The position numbers and the translations under genes were made by a program. From assembly GCA_964415975.1 (NCBI GenBank), contig CAYQCN010000005.1, positions 1 through 32,314 of the forward strand: DNA of 32,314 nucleotides, in the 5' to 3' direction. The notes beneath the pieces are model-generated. The model had not been told where the DNA came from. It saw nothing but the letters and a program-made list of their open reading frames with translations, and did no database searches. The DNA is from CAYQCN01 sp964415975 (GTDB lineage: Bacteria > Patescibacteriota > Saccharimonadia > QS-5-54-17). Positions 1 through 6,931 of the stretch are shown here, one piece after another (the first letter of the stretch is position 1; every line of letters starts with the position of its first letter).

Positions 1-84
1 GCCCGAAGGGCTCCGGGCCTAAGCCAGGATGACTCGCAGAAGCTTGCTTCGAGAAATGACTGTATCAGAATACGCAGGTCATGA
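1..84 (+). other. possible 3' end of a gene entering the window
   Basis: Frame 1 is open from the first base to a TGA at 82-84 and would encode about 27 basic residues. I do not recognise the peptide. The same stretch is self-complementary (GAAGC/GCTTC near 40-51, ATGAC/GTCAT near 56-83), so it could instead be the tail of a structured RNA or of a terminator-like region without a T-run. It cannot be resolved without upstream sequence. Confidence 0.2.
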
Positions 85-95
85 TTTGTGGCATC

Positions 96-104
96 TGTTA
101 TAAT
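96..104 (+). promoter_or_regulatory. extended -10 promoter of the RNase HI gene
   Basis: TGT directly followed by a consensus TATAAT (99-104) gives an extended -10 element. No good -35 is visible. The predicted transcription start falls near 111, only about 5 nt before the ATG at 116, so there is no room for a Shine-Dalgarno sequence and the mRNA is nearly leaderless. Confidence 0.6.
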
Positions 105-115
105 TGTTTAAGTAC

Positions 116-772
116 ATGGGCAAAAAAACAAAACAGCAACCAAGCCGAGAAAAAGTAGCACTTGAAGCTTTACGACAAGGGGGAGCCTTGCTGCGAAAAG
201 GACTAGAAGTGAAGTTGCTTTATCCAGATGGAAAGAAAGAAGTTCTGTCTAGAAGTGAAGAAAAATCACAAGTTTGGTCCGATGCACTGCGAGCTCTTGA
301 AGCCAGATCTAGTAAAGTAGACAATAATACAACAAATACATCTGACAACGAAAAGCCTAAAGACAATCTAGTGATCTATTCCGATGGAGGCTCAAGAGGC
401 AATCCTGGTCAATCGGCTGCTGGGTATGTGATCTTAACAAGTGATGAGAGTCATACTTTAGAGCGTGGAGGCAAGTATTTAGGTATTACGACCAACAACC
501 AGGCCGAGTATCAAGCAGTTAAGCTTGCCCTTGAGTCAGCTATTAAATTTGATGCAAATAATGTAAAAGTTTATGTAGATAGCCTGTTAGTGGCCAACCA
601 GCTGAATGGAGTTTTTAAGGTTAAAAACAAAGAGTTGTGGCCGGTCCATGAGGCTATTAAGCAGCTGGCTGAAAAGTTCGACGATATAACATTTACTCAT
701 GTAAAACGTGAACACAATCAGCTAGCCGATGATGAGGTCAACAAGATATTAGACAGCCAAGAGGCCGATTGA
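116..772 (+). CDS. rnhA: ribonuclease HI family protein
   Basis: Predicted to cleave the RNA strand of RNA-DNA hybrids in the cytoplasm. The C-terminal half is a clear RNase H fold: YSDGGSRGNPG carries the first catalytic Asp, NNQAEY the Glu, VDSLLVANQ the second Asp, and the C-terminal HNQLADDEVN segment the last acidic residue. The N-terminal ~85 residues are a basic, lineage-specific extension ending in a polar linker (NNTTNTSDNEK) and I cannot assign them. The start chosen is ATG 116, because the upstream in-frame TTG at 104 lies inside the -10 box. The protein is 218 aa, longer than the ~155 aa E. coli enzyme because of this extension. The gene stands alone, with the rnpB promoter beginning just after its stop. 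Confidence 0.9.
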   Translation: MGKKTKQQPSREKVALEALRQGGALLRKGLEVKLLYPDGKKEVLSRSEEKSQVWSDALRALEARSSKVDNNTTNTSDNEKPKDNLVIYSDGGSRGNPGQSAAGYVILTSDESHTLERGGKYLGITTNNQAEYQAVKLALESAIKFDANNVKVYVDSLLVANQLNGVFKVKNKELWPVHEAIKQLAEKFDDITFTHVKREHNQLADDEVNKILDSQEAD

Positions 773-777
773 TCTTA

Positions 778-806
778 TTGCCGATAAACACAAAAAGTTT
801 TATAAT
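778..806 (+). promoter_or_regulatory. promoter of RNase P RNA gene
   Basis: TTGCCG (778-783), a 17-nt spacer and a consensus TATAAT (801-806). The predicted start near 813 coincides with the first base of the P1 helix of the RNA, which supports both calls. Confidence 0.75.
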
Positions 807-812
807 AAATAT

Positions 813-1157
813 TGCAAGTACGCTGGATGACTGCCCTAACAGGGGAGGAAAGTCCGGACAGCACAGAACACGGTGGTTGCTAACGGCAACCGGGGGAGAC
901 CCTAGGGAAAGTGCCGCAGAGACTATACTACTTTTACAGCTAGTAAAAGGAAAGGTGAAAAGTTCCGCGGTCAACGTGGATCCCATGGCGGTGACGTCAT
1001 GTGGTGGCAAACCCCACCGGCTGCAAGGAGTTTTACGTCATTTAGACTGGTTCGGTCGACGTAAAATGCAATACCCGCTAGAGCTTCAATAGCAATGTTG
1101 AGCCTAGATAGATAGTCATCTTAAAGGACAGAATCCGGCTTACAGGCGTACTTGCAC
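813..1157 (+). ncRNA. rnpB: RNase P RNA, bacterial A type
   Basis: The catalytic RNA that removes 5' leaders from precursor tRNAs (and from pre-tmRNA). The ends form a perfect 10-bp P1 helix, 814-823 (GCAAGTACGC) with 1146-1155 (GCGTACTTGC). The universally conserved core is present: GAGGAAAGTCCGGACA at 845-860, AGGGAAAGTGCCGCAGAGA just downstream, and ACAGAATCCGGCTTACAG near the 3' end forming P4. The L15 loop reads GGCAAACCCC at 1006-1015, where the usual text is GGTAAAC. Length of about 345 nt is normal. Open reading frames across it on both strands are artefacts. Confidence 0.96.
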
Positions 1158-1158
1158 T

Positions 1159-1189
1159 AAAAACCCCCATGGATGTCATGGGGGTTTTT
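1159..1189. terminator. bidirectional rho-independent terminator
   Basis: A 13-bp perfect stem, 1159-1171 with 1177-1189, closes a 5-nt loop. The stem is AAAAACCCCCATG on one side and its complement on the other, so a T-run follows the GC core on both strands. It sits between rnpB (+) and rplT (-) and can serve both convergent transcripts. Confidence 0.9.
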
Positions 1190-1215
1190 AGTAATAATAT
1201 TCCTTCTTGACCTGA

Positions 1216-1575
1216 TTAATTGTTGTCAGATTTTTTCTCTGCAACTTTAACAATTTCGCCAAAAACACTAGGCTGCGTGGCTGCTAGCTCGGCAAGCACC
1301 TTTCTATCCAGCTCAACTCCTGCTGACTTAAGCTGAGGCATAAGTCGACTGTATGTAGTACCATTCTCTCTAGCCGCAGCGTTTATTCTTGTTATCCACA
1401 ATCGTTTGAAATCTCGTTTTTTGTTACGACGATCTCTATATTGATACTCTAAAGATCGGTTTACAGCCTGTTTTGCATGGCGAGGACTAGCTTTGCGAAT
1501 ATGTTGCATGCCTTTGGCTTGTTTGCGCAATTTTTTGTGCCGTTTATGGGCGGTAACTCCTCGTTTAACTCGCAT
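1216..1575 (-). CDS. rplT: 50S ribosomal protein L20
   Basis: Large-subunit assembly protein that binds 23S rRNA. The 119-aa product has the typical highly basic N-terminal helix (MRVKRGVTAHKRHKK), the RDRRNKKRDFKRLWITRINAAAR core and the SRLMPQLKSAGVELDRKVLAELA C-terminal domain. Length matches the family. A strong Shine-Dalgarno (GAGGAG, 6 nt before ATG 1575) precedes it. It is the last gene of infC-rpmI-rplT, one base after the rpmI stop. In many bacteria L20 represses this operon through a leader or internal structure. I see no obvious copy of such a structure here. Confidence 0.98.
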   Translation of the reverse strand: MRVKRGVTAHKRHKKLRKQAKGMQHIRKASPRHAKQAVNRSLEYQYRDRRNKKRDFKRLWITRINAAARENGTTYSRLMPQLKSAGVELDRKVLAELAATQPSVFGEIVKVAEKKSDNN

Positions 1576-1576
1576 A

Positions 1577-1771
1577 TCAACTCCTCATTAACTTCTTGAC
1601 TTTACTTTTGTCGCTGTCAGCAACATCGAACTCTCGTACATAATTGCGTTTGCGTGAATTGCGTTTTTTGGTCAGCAAGTGTGACCTGTAAGCTCTGCGT
1701 CGCTTAACCTTGCCACCGCCTGTGACTTTCATGCGCTTCTTAGTTCCACTGTGTGTCTTCATCTTTGGCAT
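1577..1771 (-). CDS. rpmI: 50S ribosomal protein L35
   Basis: A 64-aa basic ribosomal protein beginning MPKMKTHSGTKKRMKVTGGGKVKRR, the standard L35 opening. It includes the conserved SHLLTKKRNSRKRN segment. Its ATG overlaps the infC stop by one base (TAATG), so translation is likely coupled. An AGGAAG Shine-Dalgarno lies 5 nt upstream, inside infC. It is the middle gene of the conserved infC-rpmI-rplT unit. Confidence 0.98.
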   Translation of the reverse strand: MPKMKTHSGTKKRMKVTGGGKVKRRRAYRSHLLTKKRNSRKRNYVREFDVADSDKSKVKKLMRS

Positions 1772-2274
1772 TACTTCTTCCTGATTACCATATTAAGTTG
1801 TTTGCCGGTTAGCTGCGGTTTTTGATCTACTGCAGCTATATCACTTAGTGATTCTACCATATTGTTGAGCAGTTCGTGGCCGAGCTCTTCGTGGGTTATT
1901 TCGCGACCACGAAAACGCACTGTTAGTTTAACTTTGTGACCCTTTTCTAGAAACTTTCGGATTTGTTTGCGCTTAACTTCGAGATCGTGTTCGCCAATCT
2001 TTAAACCAAATCTTAGCTGTTTCATCTCATGAGTCTTGGCATTGCGCTTGGCTCGCTGCTCTTGCTTTGTCTTTTCGTATTGATACTTACCCCAGTCAAC
2101 GAGCTTAGCTACCGGTGGATCTGCCTGAGGAGAAACCTCAACTACATCAAGGCCGGCCTCATCGGCACGTTTAAGCGCCTCAGACAAGCTCAATACTCCA
2201 AGTTGGCTGCCGTCGGCATCTATTAGACGTACTTTTGGCGCCTTGATTTGTTGGTTAATGCGCTGAGTCTTGAT
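1771..2274 (-). CDS. infC: translation initiation factor IF-3, ATC start
   Basis: Binds the 30S subunit, prevents premature 50S joining and checks start-codon choice. The 167-aa reading has both IF3 domains: an N-terminal QRINQQIKAPKVRLID opening and VVEVSPQADPPVAKLVDWGKYQYEK region, then the C-domain with KQLRFGLKIGEHDLEVKRKQIRKFL and KVKLTVRFRGREITH. No ATG, GTG or TTG lies at the correct N-terminus. A Shine-Dalgarno AAGGAG (2283-2288) is placed 8 nt before an in-frame ATC at 2272-2274, which is taken as the start. The first standard start codon, the TTG at 2193, would remove the first 27 residues, including conserved ones. Rare ATT/ATC starts are known in infC and allow autorepression by IF3. 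It heads the rpmI-rplT operon. Confidence 0.95.
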   Translation of the reverse strand: MKTQRINQQIKAPKVRLIDADGSQLGVLSLSEALKRADEAGLDVVEVSPQADPPVAKLVDWGKYQYEKTKQEQRAKRNAKTHEMKQLRFGLKIGEHDLEVKRKQIRKFLEKGHKVKLTVRFRGREITHEELGHELLNNMVESLSDIAAVDQKPQLTGKQLNMVIRKK

Positions 2275-2305
2275 TAACTTCTCTCCTTAACGTTTCTGCC
2301 TGATG

Positions 2306-2335
2306 ATTGTAGCAATAATATTTAATCATAGTCAA
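2306..2335 (-). promoter_or_regulatory. promoter of infC-rpmI-rplT
   Basis: On the minus strand, TTGACT (2335-2330), an 18-nt spacer ending in TGC, then TACAAT (2311-2306). The -35 and spacer lie partly inside the end of the upstream kinase-like gene. The predicted start near 2299 gives a ~24-nt leader carrying the infC Shine-Dalgarno. The same TGCTACAAT extended -10 recurs before the galT-like gene and before the gene at 17032. Confidence 0.7.
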
Positions 2336-3101
2336 ACCCCTGTCTTTGCGGCTTATTGGTTATAAGCTTAACGGGAGCGTTTGATAGGCGAATTCGGAAC
2401 ATGCTGTCTTTAAAAGCCCTGCCGTCAATTACAGCAGTGCATATATTTTCAAACTCTAAAATTATTACACGGGCATGCAGTTGTGATATTTGTGAGGGTA
2501 TTTGTTTGCCTAGACCCCTGAAACGGTAACTCCATTTACTTGGATGTGGTGATTCGAACCTAGCCAGAAGTTGATTAGGCAATGAGGCGTTGAGTAGCTT
2601 TTGGTTAGACAGGTTTATTTGCCCCACATGGCCTCGTAACCGGAGCTCTCCATCTATCTCTGCCAAAAATGGGAGAGGGGTGTCATTGCTGAGTTTTATG
2701 CTGCATGAGTGAATAAAACTGTAGTCATTTATGTGCATAACATTAAATGACTGTAGCCGTCTAGATGACAATAGTTCGCACGCTTGTTTCCAGTCGGTTA
2801 TGCCTAGGTGCTGACCGATTAGGCTGTCGCCCATAGGTATCATCCCTACTGCAATAGAGTGCTTGCCAGATGAGTTTATGGTGGCTATAACATCATTTAT
2901 TGTACTATCTCCACCTATTACAACTATGGTTTTAGCTCCTTGCTTTATGAAAGAACGAGTAATCTTTTCTGCATCGCCGTTTTCGAGTGTTTTACTAAAC
3001 TCACCATCTATTTGTAGATGTTGCAAACGAGACTTTAGTTTATGTTGAATTCCATCATACTGATTGCCTCCTGAACTGGGGTTGACTATATAATGATACA
3101 C
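2322..3101 (-). CDS. diacylglycerol-kinase-like protein (YegS/LCB5 fold), degenerate motifs
   Basis: 259 aa with the layout of the DAGK catalytic family: an N-terminal YHYIVNPSSGG strand, a VVIGGDSTINDV loop at about residues 61-71, a GMIPMGDSLIGQHLGI loop, and a C-terminal beta-sandwich ending in AVIDGRAF. Family members phosphorylate lipids or related alcohols using the GGDGT loop. Here the second part of that loop is GGDS (63-66), and the usual GTxND of the following loop is absent, so activity or substrate may differ. Translation likely begins at GTG 3101, with GGAG (3113-3116) upstream overlapping the end of the bactofilin gene. Last gene of the DUF4446-bactofilin unit. Confidence 0.75.
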   Translation of the reverse strand: MYHYIVNPSSGGNQYDGIQHKLKSRLQHLQIDGEFSKTLENGDAEKITRSFIKQGAKTIVVIGGDSTINDVIATINSSGKHSIAVGMIPMGDSLIGQHLGITDWKQACELLSSRRLQSFNVMHINDYSFIHSCSIKLSNDTPLPFLAEIDGELRLRGHVGQINLSNQKLLNASLPNQLLARFESPHPSKWSYRFRGLGKQIPSQISQLHARVIILEFENICTAVIDGRAFKDSMFRIRLSNAPVKLITNKPQRQGFDYD

Positions 3102-3109
3102 GCCTTGAT

Positions 3110-3514
3110 TTACTCCGTATCGTCAGTATCGGAGCTTTCGCTTTCATGTATGCCCTCTAAGCTTGCTTCAGGCATATCTACCCTGCCTGCAATAGAAGCT
3201 CCCTTTGCAACTTGCAGACTGGTCGTATGGCTGTCACCTCGCATTTGAGCAGTATCTTCATATGAGATGCTCTCTGACGCTGATATGTTACCCTCTACGG
3301 CGCCTCGGACAACAACTAAGTGACCGCTAATGTTGCCATTAACAATACCGTTGTTGCCCACTGTTACTTGAGAGTTGGCTGTTACGTTGCCTTCAATCTC
3401 TCCGTCGATCCATATATCACCCTCACTAGAAATATCACCTCTCAATTTGAGCCCATAAGCTATTGTTGTATCCAGTACATCGTTAACTGGTTGTTGCCTT
3501 CGGTTTACTTTCAT
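3110..3514 (-). CDS. bactofilin family polymer-forming protein
   Basis: 134 aa. Residues ~20-115 are a right-handed beta-helix of short repeats (GDISSEGDIWIDGEIEGN, VGNNGIVNGNISG, VVRGAVEGNISAS) flanked by polar tails, the standard bactofilin pattern (DUF583). Bactofilins polymerise without nucleotide into membrane-associated scaffolds that position envelope enzymes. The acidic tail (ESSDTDDTE) is probably disordered. Its ATG overlaps the DUF4446 stop as ATGA, and AAAGGA precedes it by about 7 nt, so it is an internal operon gene with a Shine-Dalgarno. Confidence 0.9.
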   Translation of the reverse strand: MKVNRRQQPVNDVLDTTIAYGLKLRGDISSEGDIWIDGEIEGNVTANSQVTVGNNGIVNGNISGHLVVVRGAVEGNISASESISYEDTAQMRGDSHTTSLQVAKGASIAGRVDMPEASLEGIHESESSDTDDTE

Positions 3515-3999
3515 TGTCTATCCTTTCTTTCTTTGCCTTGTGCAGTCTCCAGGGCGGACTTTTCTTCCTTTGACAGTGTGTGGTCGCTGCTTCCATAGGT
3601 TATGGGTTTGATGTAAATTCTGGTGCCTTCGCGCGAATGAATACTTGTGAGTAGCAGCCCATTATCATGATTGTCTAGCAGAGCCAATACGAAGCTCTGG
3701 TCTCCGCCAGTATGTTTGAACGGGTTAAACCGAATTATTGCAGTTTTCTGTATGCTGGCAGCAGCTATGTTGCTTAAGTAGCTATAATTATTTTGTATAT
3801 CTTTTAGCTTGTCTTTTACACCTTTGACATTGGAGAAATGATACTTAAGAGTTTCTTCGATTGTGCCGTTTTCTTCCATTCCGCTAAATAGATTATCGAG
3901 TCTTTGGGAGATTTTGTATGAACGGTATAGCCCAACTGAGCCTATTATTAAGCCAGAAACTCCAAATATAATTGCTACAACAAGATAAATATCGGACAT
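3511..3999 (-). CDS. DUF4446 family membrane-anchored protein
   Basis: 162 aa from ATG 3999. One N-terminal transmembrane helix (about residues 4-24), then a short coiled stretch (SYKISQRLDNLFSGMEE...KDKLKDIQNNY) and a soluble domain with the DUF4446 signature IRFNPFKHTGGDQSFVLALLDNHDNGLLLTSIHSR. Function is unknown. The family is frequent in Firmicutes and CPR. ATG 3999 is preferred over the in-frame codon at 4017 because a TATACT box ends 6 nt before it, giving a leaderless mRNA, and 4017 would lie upstream of that box. It leads an operon with bactofilin, so a role in envelope organisation is a reasonable guess only. Confidence 0.85.
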   Translation of the reverse strand: MSDIYLVVAIIFGVSGLIIGSVGLYRSYKISQRLDNLFSGMEENGTIEETLKYHFSNVKGVKDKLKDIQNNYSYLSNIAAASIQKTAIIRFNPFKHTGGDQSFVLALLDNHDNGLLLTSIHSREGTRIYIKPITYGSSDHTLSKEEKSALETAQGKERKDRQ

Positions 4000-4005
4000 A
4001 ACTCC

Positions 4006-4011
4006 AGTATA
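4006..4011 (-). promoter_or_regulatory. -10 box of the DUF4446 gene, leaderless
   Basis: TATACT on the minus strand ends 6 nt before ATG 3999. The predicted start falls on or within a base of the ATG. Confidence 0.5.
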
Positions 4012-4064
4012 GCGCACAGCTCCACTGTCTGATAAGTACTTTTTGCAAATACTGTCGTTTAGTC

Positions 4065-4073
4065 TGGTAAAAT
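4065..4073 (+). promoter_or_regulatory. extended -10 box of the gene at 4081, leaderless
   Basis: TGG followed by TAAAAT (4068-4073), 7 nt before ATG 4081. An in-frame ATG at 4072 overlaps the box and is unlikely to be in the transcript. Confidence 0.5.
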
Positions 4074-4080
4074 GGTATAT

Positions 4081-4383
4081 ATGGCAAAGAAGCGCAAAAC
4101 AAGAAAAGAGAAAGAGCGAGCTGCTGGGCGTAAGCAGGCTAGGGGAAAAGTAGACATATCATCTGCGGTCGAGCAATCTTATTCAGATAGTGATGCAGAT
4201 TTAGGCGTCCAGCCTCAAAGCAGTAAGGCAATCAATAGTCCTGAGGATATGAATAGACATAAAGAACGTATAGGCACAATGAAGCTTAGTTTGATAGTCT
4301 TTAGTGCGCTTGTAACTGTTCAGCTGATTATATGGGGGCTTGATAGCCTAGGGCTTATTTCGTTAGATTTTATCTCTCTTTAA
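4081..4383 (+). CDS. small single-pass membrane protein, unknown
   Basis: 100 aa. The N-terminus is strongly basic (MAKKRKTRKEKERAAGRKQARGK), a polar middle follows, and one hydrophobic helix (LSLIVFSALVTVQLIIWGL) lies near the C-terminus. This is a tail-anchored layout with a positively charged cytoplasmic segment that could bind nucleic acid or lipid head groups. I recognise no family. Its stop overlaps the stop of the convergent ComM-like gene by 4 nt, and it is divergent from the DUF4446 gene, with the two -10 boxes about 55 nt apart. Confidence 0.65.
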   Translation: MAKKRKTRKEKERAAGRKQARGKVDISSAVEQSYSDSDADLGVQPQSSKAINSPEDMNRHKERIGTMKLSLIVFSALVTVQLIIWGLDSLGLISLDFISL

Positions 4384-5885
4384 CTTGCAGTAACTCTGTA
4401 TTGTAGGGCTTCACTAATATGCTGAACCTCGATTGCTTGTGAGCTTTCCAGGTCTGCTATCGTTCTGGCAGTTTTTAAGATCCGCATATAGCCACGAGCT
4501 GACAAGTCTAGAGATTCCATGGCATGTTTGTAGAAGTCTTGTGTATCTGGCTCTAGTTTGCAGTGCGCTCGCACTTCTGGGTTATTCATTGTTGCGTTGG
4601 TCCTGCCCCCAAGACGCTCGTACTGGATTTGTCTAGCTTCTGCAACTCTAGCTGCGATCTTTTTGCTAGACTCACCTTTAGAATGTTTCAATAGCTTGCT
4701 GTGTTTTACGCGTTGAACTGGCACCACAAGATCAATTCTGTCTAATAAGGGTCCGGATATCTTTTTCTTATATCTGTCTATTGATGCCATGGAGCATATG
4801 CATTCACGTTTTTCATCATCTAAGTAGCCGCAGGGGCAGGGGTTTTGTGTGGCTATGAGCATAAAGTCGGCTGGGTAGGTGGCGTTGTTTTTTGCACGAC
4901 TTACAGTAACCATCCCTTCTTCAAGTGGCTGTCTCAATGCCTCCAGTACGTGTCTCTTAAATTCTGGTAGTTCGTCCAAGAAAAGTACGCCATGATGGGC
5001 TAAGGATATTTCGCCGGGGACGGCGTTTTGCCCACCGCCGATAATAGATATATCACTCGATGTATGGTGAGGGCTGCGAAATGGCCTGCTTACCAGGGCT
5101 GAGTAGCCGTGACTACCTCTGATAGAGTGAATCTTTGTCATTTCAATTACCTCTTCTCGACTGGGAGCGGGCAGGATTGATGTCGTGCTTTTAGCTAGCA
5201 TAGTTTTGCCAGAACCAGGTGGGCCGCTAAGTAAAATATTATGTTCGCCAGCAGCTGCTATCTCTATGGCGCGTTTTGCTAGAGGTTGACCGTAGACATC
5301 TGCAAAGTCACTTTTAACTTGATATTCTGGTTGACTATAAATTTTATCCAAAGGGCGGGCTTTTTTTATCTCTTGTTCGCCTACGATGTGGCGGTATACT
5401 TGATGAATGCTTTTACACGGATATATAGATATGCCATCGATTAGTGCCGCTTCTTCAGAGCATTCATAAGGTATATAGACACATTTAAACCCATTAGCTT
5501 TTGCAGTTTGAACATACCCTAAAACACCAGACACCGGCCGAATAGAGCCGTCTAGTGCAAGTTCTCCAACAAAAACTGCATCGTCGATACTAGCTGTGTC
5601 TACTTGTTGACTTGCCCCTAGTATTGCGACTGCCATCGCCATGTCGTAGGCTGTGCCGTCTTTTGGCAGGTCTGCGGGCGCAAGATTGAGAGTTATTCTT
5701 TTAGGAGGAAGTTTAAGTTTAGAGTTGTTTAGTGCGCTCCGCACTCTTTCTTTGGCCTCGTCTATAGACTTATTCGGCAGTCCAACAATGGTTATACCAG
5801 GCAATCCGCTGCTGATGTCGCACTCTGTCTCAACTATCTTGCCATCAAACCCTGCATTAGCTGCCGAATGAACTTTAGACAGCAT
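4380..5885 (-). CDS. comM: YifB/ComM family Mg-chelatase-like AAA+ ATPase
   Basis: 501 aa, usual length. The N-terminal ChlI/Lon-protease-like domain (about 20-150, including SSGLPGITIVGLPNKSIDEAKERVRSAL) is followed by an AAA+ module with Walker A GPPGSGKTMLAKS, the HHTSSDISIIGGG and ISLAHHGVLFLDELPEF (Walker B) segments, and a CPCGYLDDEKRECIC cysteine cluster, then a C-terminal helical domain. In naturally competent bacteria ComM is a helicase promoting branch migration of incoming DNA; elsewhere its role is less clear. Its start overlaps the galT-like stop by 11 nt, so the two are probably co-transcribed. Together with the pilus ATPase and RmuC it would suit DNA uptake and recombination, by inference. 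Confidence 0.95.
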   Translation of the reverse strand: MLSKVHSAANAGFDGKIVETECDISSGLPGITIVGLPNKSIDEAKERVRSALNNSKLKLPPKRITLNLAPADLPKDGTAYDMAMAVAILGASQQVDTASIDDAVFVGELALDGSIRPVSGVLGYVQTAKANGFKCVYIPYECSEEAALIDGISIYPCKSIHQVYRHIVGEQEIKKARPLDKIYSQPEYQVKSDFADVYGQPLAKRAIEIAAAGEHNILLSGPPGSGKTMLAKSTTSILPAPSREEVIEMTKIHSIRGSHGYSALVSRPFRSPHHTSSDISIIGGGQNAVPGEISLAHHGVLFLDELPEFKRHVLEALRQPLEEGMVTVSRAKNNATYPADFMLIATQNPCPCGYLDDEKRECICSMASIDRYKKKISGPLLDRIDLVVPVQRVKHSKLLKHSKGESSKKIAARVAEARQIQYERLGGRTNATMNNPEVRAHCKLEPDTQDFYKHAMESLDLSARGYMRILKTARTIADLESSQAIEVQHISEALQYRVTAS

Positions 5886-6840
5886 CGGGGGTTTTTATGT
5901 GTTTTTTATACCATCTGGCAGCGTATTCAGGAGATATTGTATTGACGTGCATACCGGTGTTGTACTCAAATCCGCCAAGAATATTCAGTCTGGGCAACAC
6001 TTTTACGAATGTATGGTTGTAGTTGTCCGGAGTTGGTTCCTGTATGTGGTAGTTGAAGTCAACTTGTTTGTTAGTAAGGGCGGTTGTTACGCCCTTGAGG
6101 TGGTCGGCCATGGAGTAAACCTCTTCTGCTACAAGATCAGATATAGAATGAGCTTGCCGGTTGGGTATAATCCATACCTCTAAAGGGAATCGGCTTGCAT
6201 AGGGACATATAGTAGTCATGTATCGAGTATGAGCAACAACTCGTACTCTGTTGTTTAGCTCCCATCTTATTACATCGCACAGCGGGGAGCTCCCATTTAG
6301 ATTTTGGTACTTGGTCATTATTTTGCGTTCATTTAACACCTGCGGTGGAACTATGTCAGTAGCAATAATTTGTGAATGGGAATGTTGCAGGGAAGCTCCT
6401 GAATAATACCCATGATTTTTAAAGATAGAGACGTAATTATAGTTTTTGCTAAGCTGTTCGGCTCGGTGCTGATAAACGTCTATAATTGTTTTTATCCTTT
6501 CGACGTCTAAGTCCCCAAATCCAGTATTAGGCTTGTTGGTTTCGAGTATAACTTCCTGTTTGCCGAGGGCATTTTTGTTGTCTTCAGTGAAGGCAGGAAA
6601 AATATTCTCAACTACTTTCACCTCCCATCCAGTCTCTTCTTTAGTCACTTCGTAGATGCTTGGATTGTTTTCTATTGGTTGCTTGTCATTTGGCCTTTTT
6701 GATTCAAATGACTGACCATCGAATTGTTGGGGCCTTTTATTGCGACCAGGCGCTATAACTGCATACTGATCTAAGTAGTAGTGCCTACGTACCTGAGCCT
6801 GCTGTTTAGGTCCGGTTTTTTCTGTAGTGCTGTTTTCCAT
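5875..6840 (-). CDS. galactose-1-phosphate uridylyltransferase-like HIT-superfamily protein
   Basis: 321 aa. The N-terminus has the YYLDQYAVIAPGRNKRPQQF strand and the ENIFPAF motif of the GalT family. The active-site HIT triad appears as ASLQHSHSQIIA, with the second His as the expected nucleophile. The C-terminal half has EVWIIPNR and the YHIQEPTPDNYNHTFVKVLPRLN strand typical of GalT/ADP-glucose phosphorylase. The N-terminal zinc CxxC of E. coli GalT is missing, so the substrate could be another sugar-1-phosphate or nucleotide-sugar. It lies upstream of and overlaps the ComM-like gene. The extended -10 (TGCTACAAT) gives a short leader with AAGGAA close to the ATG. Confidence 0.8.
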   Translation of the reverse strand: MENSTTEKTGPKQQAQVRRHYYLDQYAVIAPGRNKRPQQFDGQSFESKRPNDKQPIENNPSIYEVTKEETGWEVKVVENIFPAFTEDNKNALGKQEVILETNKPNTGFGDLDVERIKTIIDVYQHRAEQLSKNYNYVSIFKNHGYYSGASLQHSHSQIIATDIVPPQVLNERKIMTKYQNLNGSSPLCDVIRWELNNRVRVVAHTRYMTTICPYASRFPLEVWIIPNRQAHSISDLVAEEVYSMADHLKGVTTALTNKQVDFNYHIQEPTPDNYNHTFVKVLPRLNILGGFEYNTGMHVNTISPEYAARWYKKHIKTPDAV

Positions 6841-6856
6841 AAATTCCTTATGCTTA

Positions 6857-6865
6857 ATTGTAGCA
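6857..6865 (-). promoter_or_regulatory. extended -10 promoter of galT-like/comM unit
   Basis: TGCTACAAT on the minus strand, 16 nt upstream of ATG 6840. The predicted leader is about 9 nt and carries AAGGAA (6849-6844). Confidence 0.55.
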
Positions 6866-6891
6866 ATTTATGGGTAGTGGTAGAAGTCTAT

Positions 6892-6919
6892 TTGTCAAAA
6901 ATTGTACTTATGTTATAAT
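6892..6919 (+). promoter_or_regulatory. promoter of tmRNA gene
   Basis: TTGTCA (6892-6897), 16-nt spacer ending in TGT, then TATAAT (6914-6919). The start would lie near 6926. RNase P would then trim a few bases to reach the mature 5' end at 6932. Confidence 0.6.
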
Positions 6920-6931
6920 AATACTTATCTT

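Noticed and set aside
738..1092. Open frames of 90 and 107 codons on both strands
   Set aside because: They lie across the RNase P RNA gene, whose conserved core and P1 helix are unmistakable.
2545..2570. T-loop-like GGTTCGAATC on the minus strand, suggesting a tRNA
   Set aside because: The flanks do not form a T-stem or acceptor stem, and the bases encode part of the lipid-kinase-like protein. No tRNA gene was found in the window.
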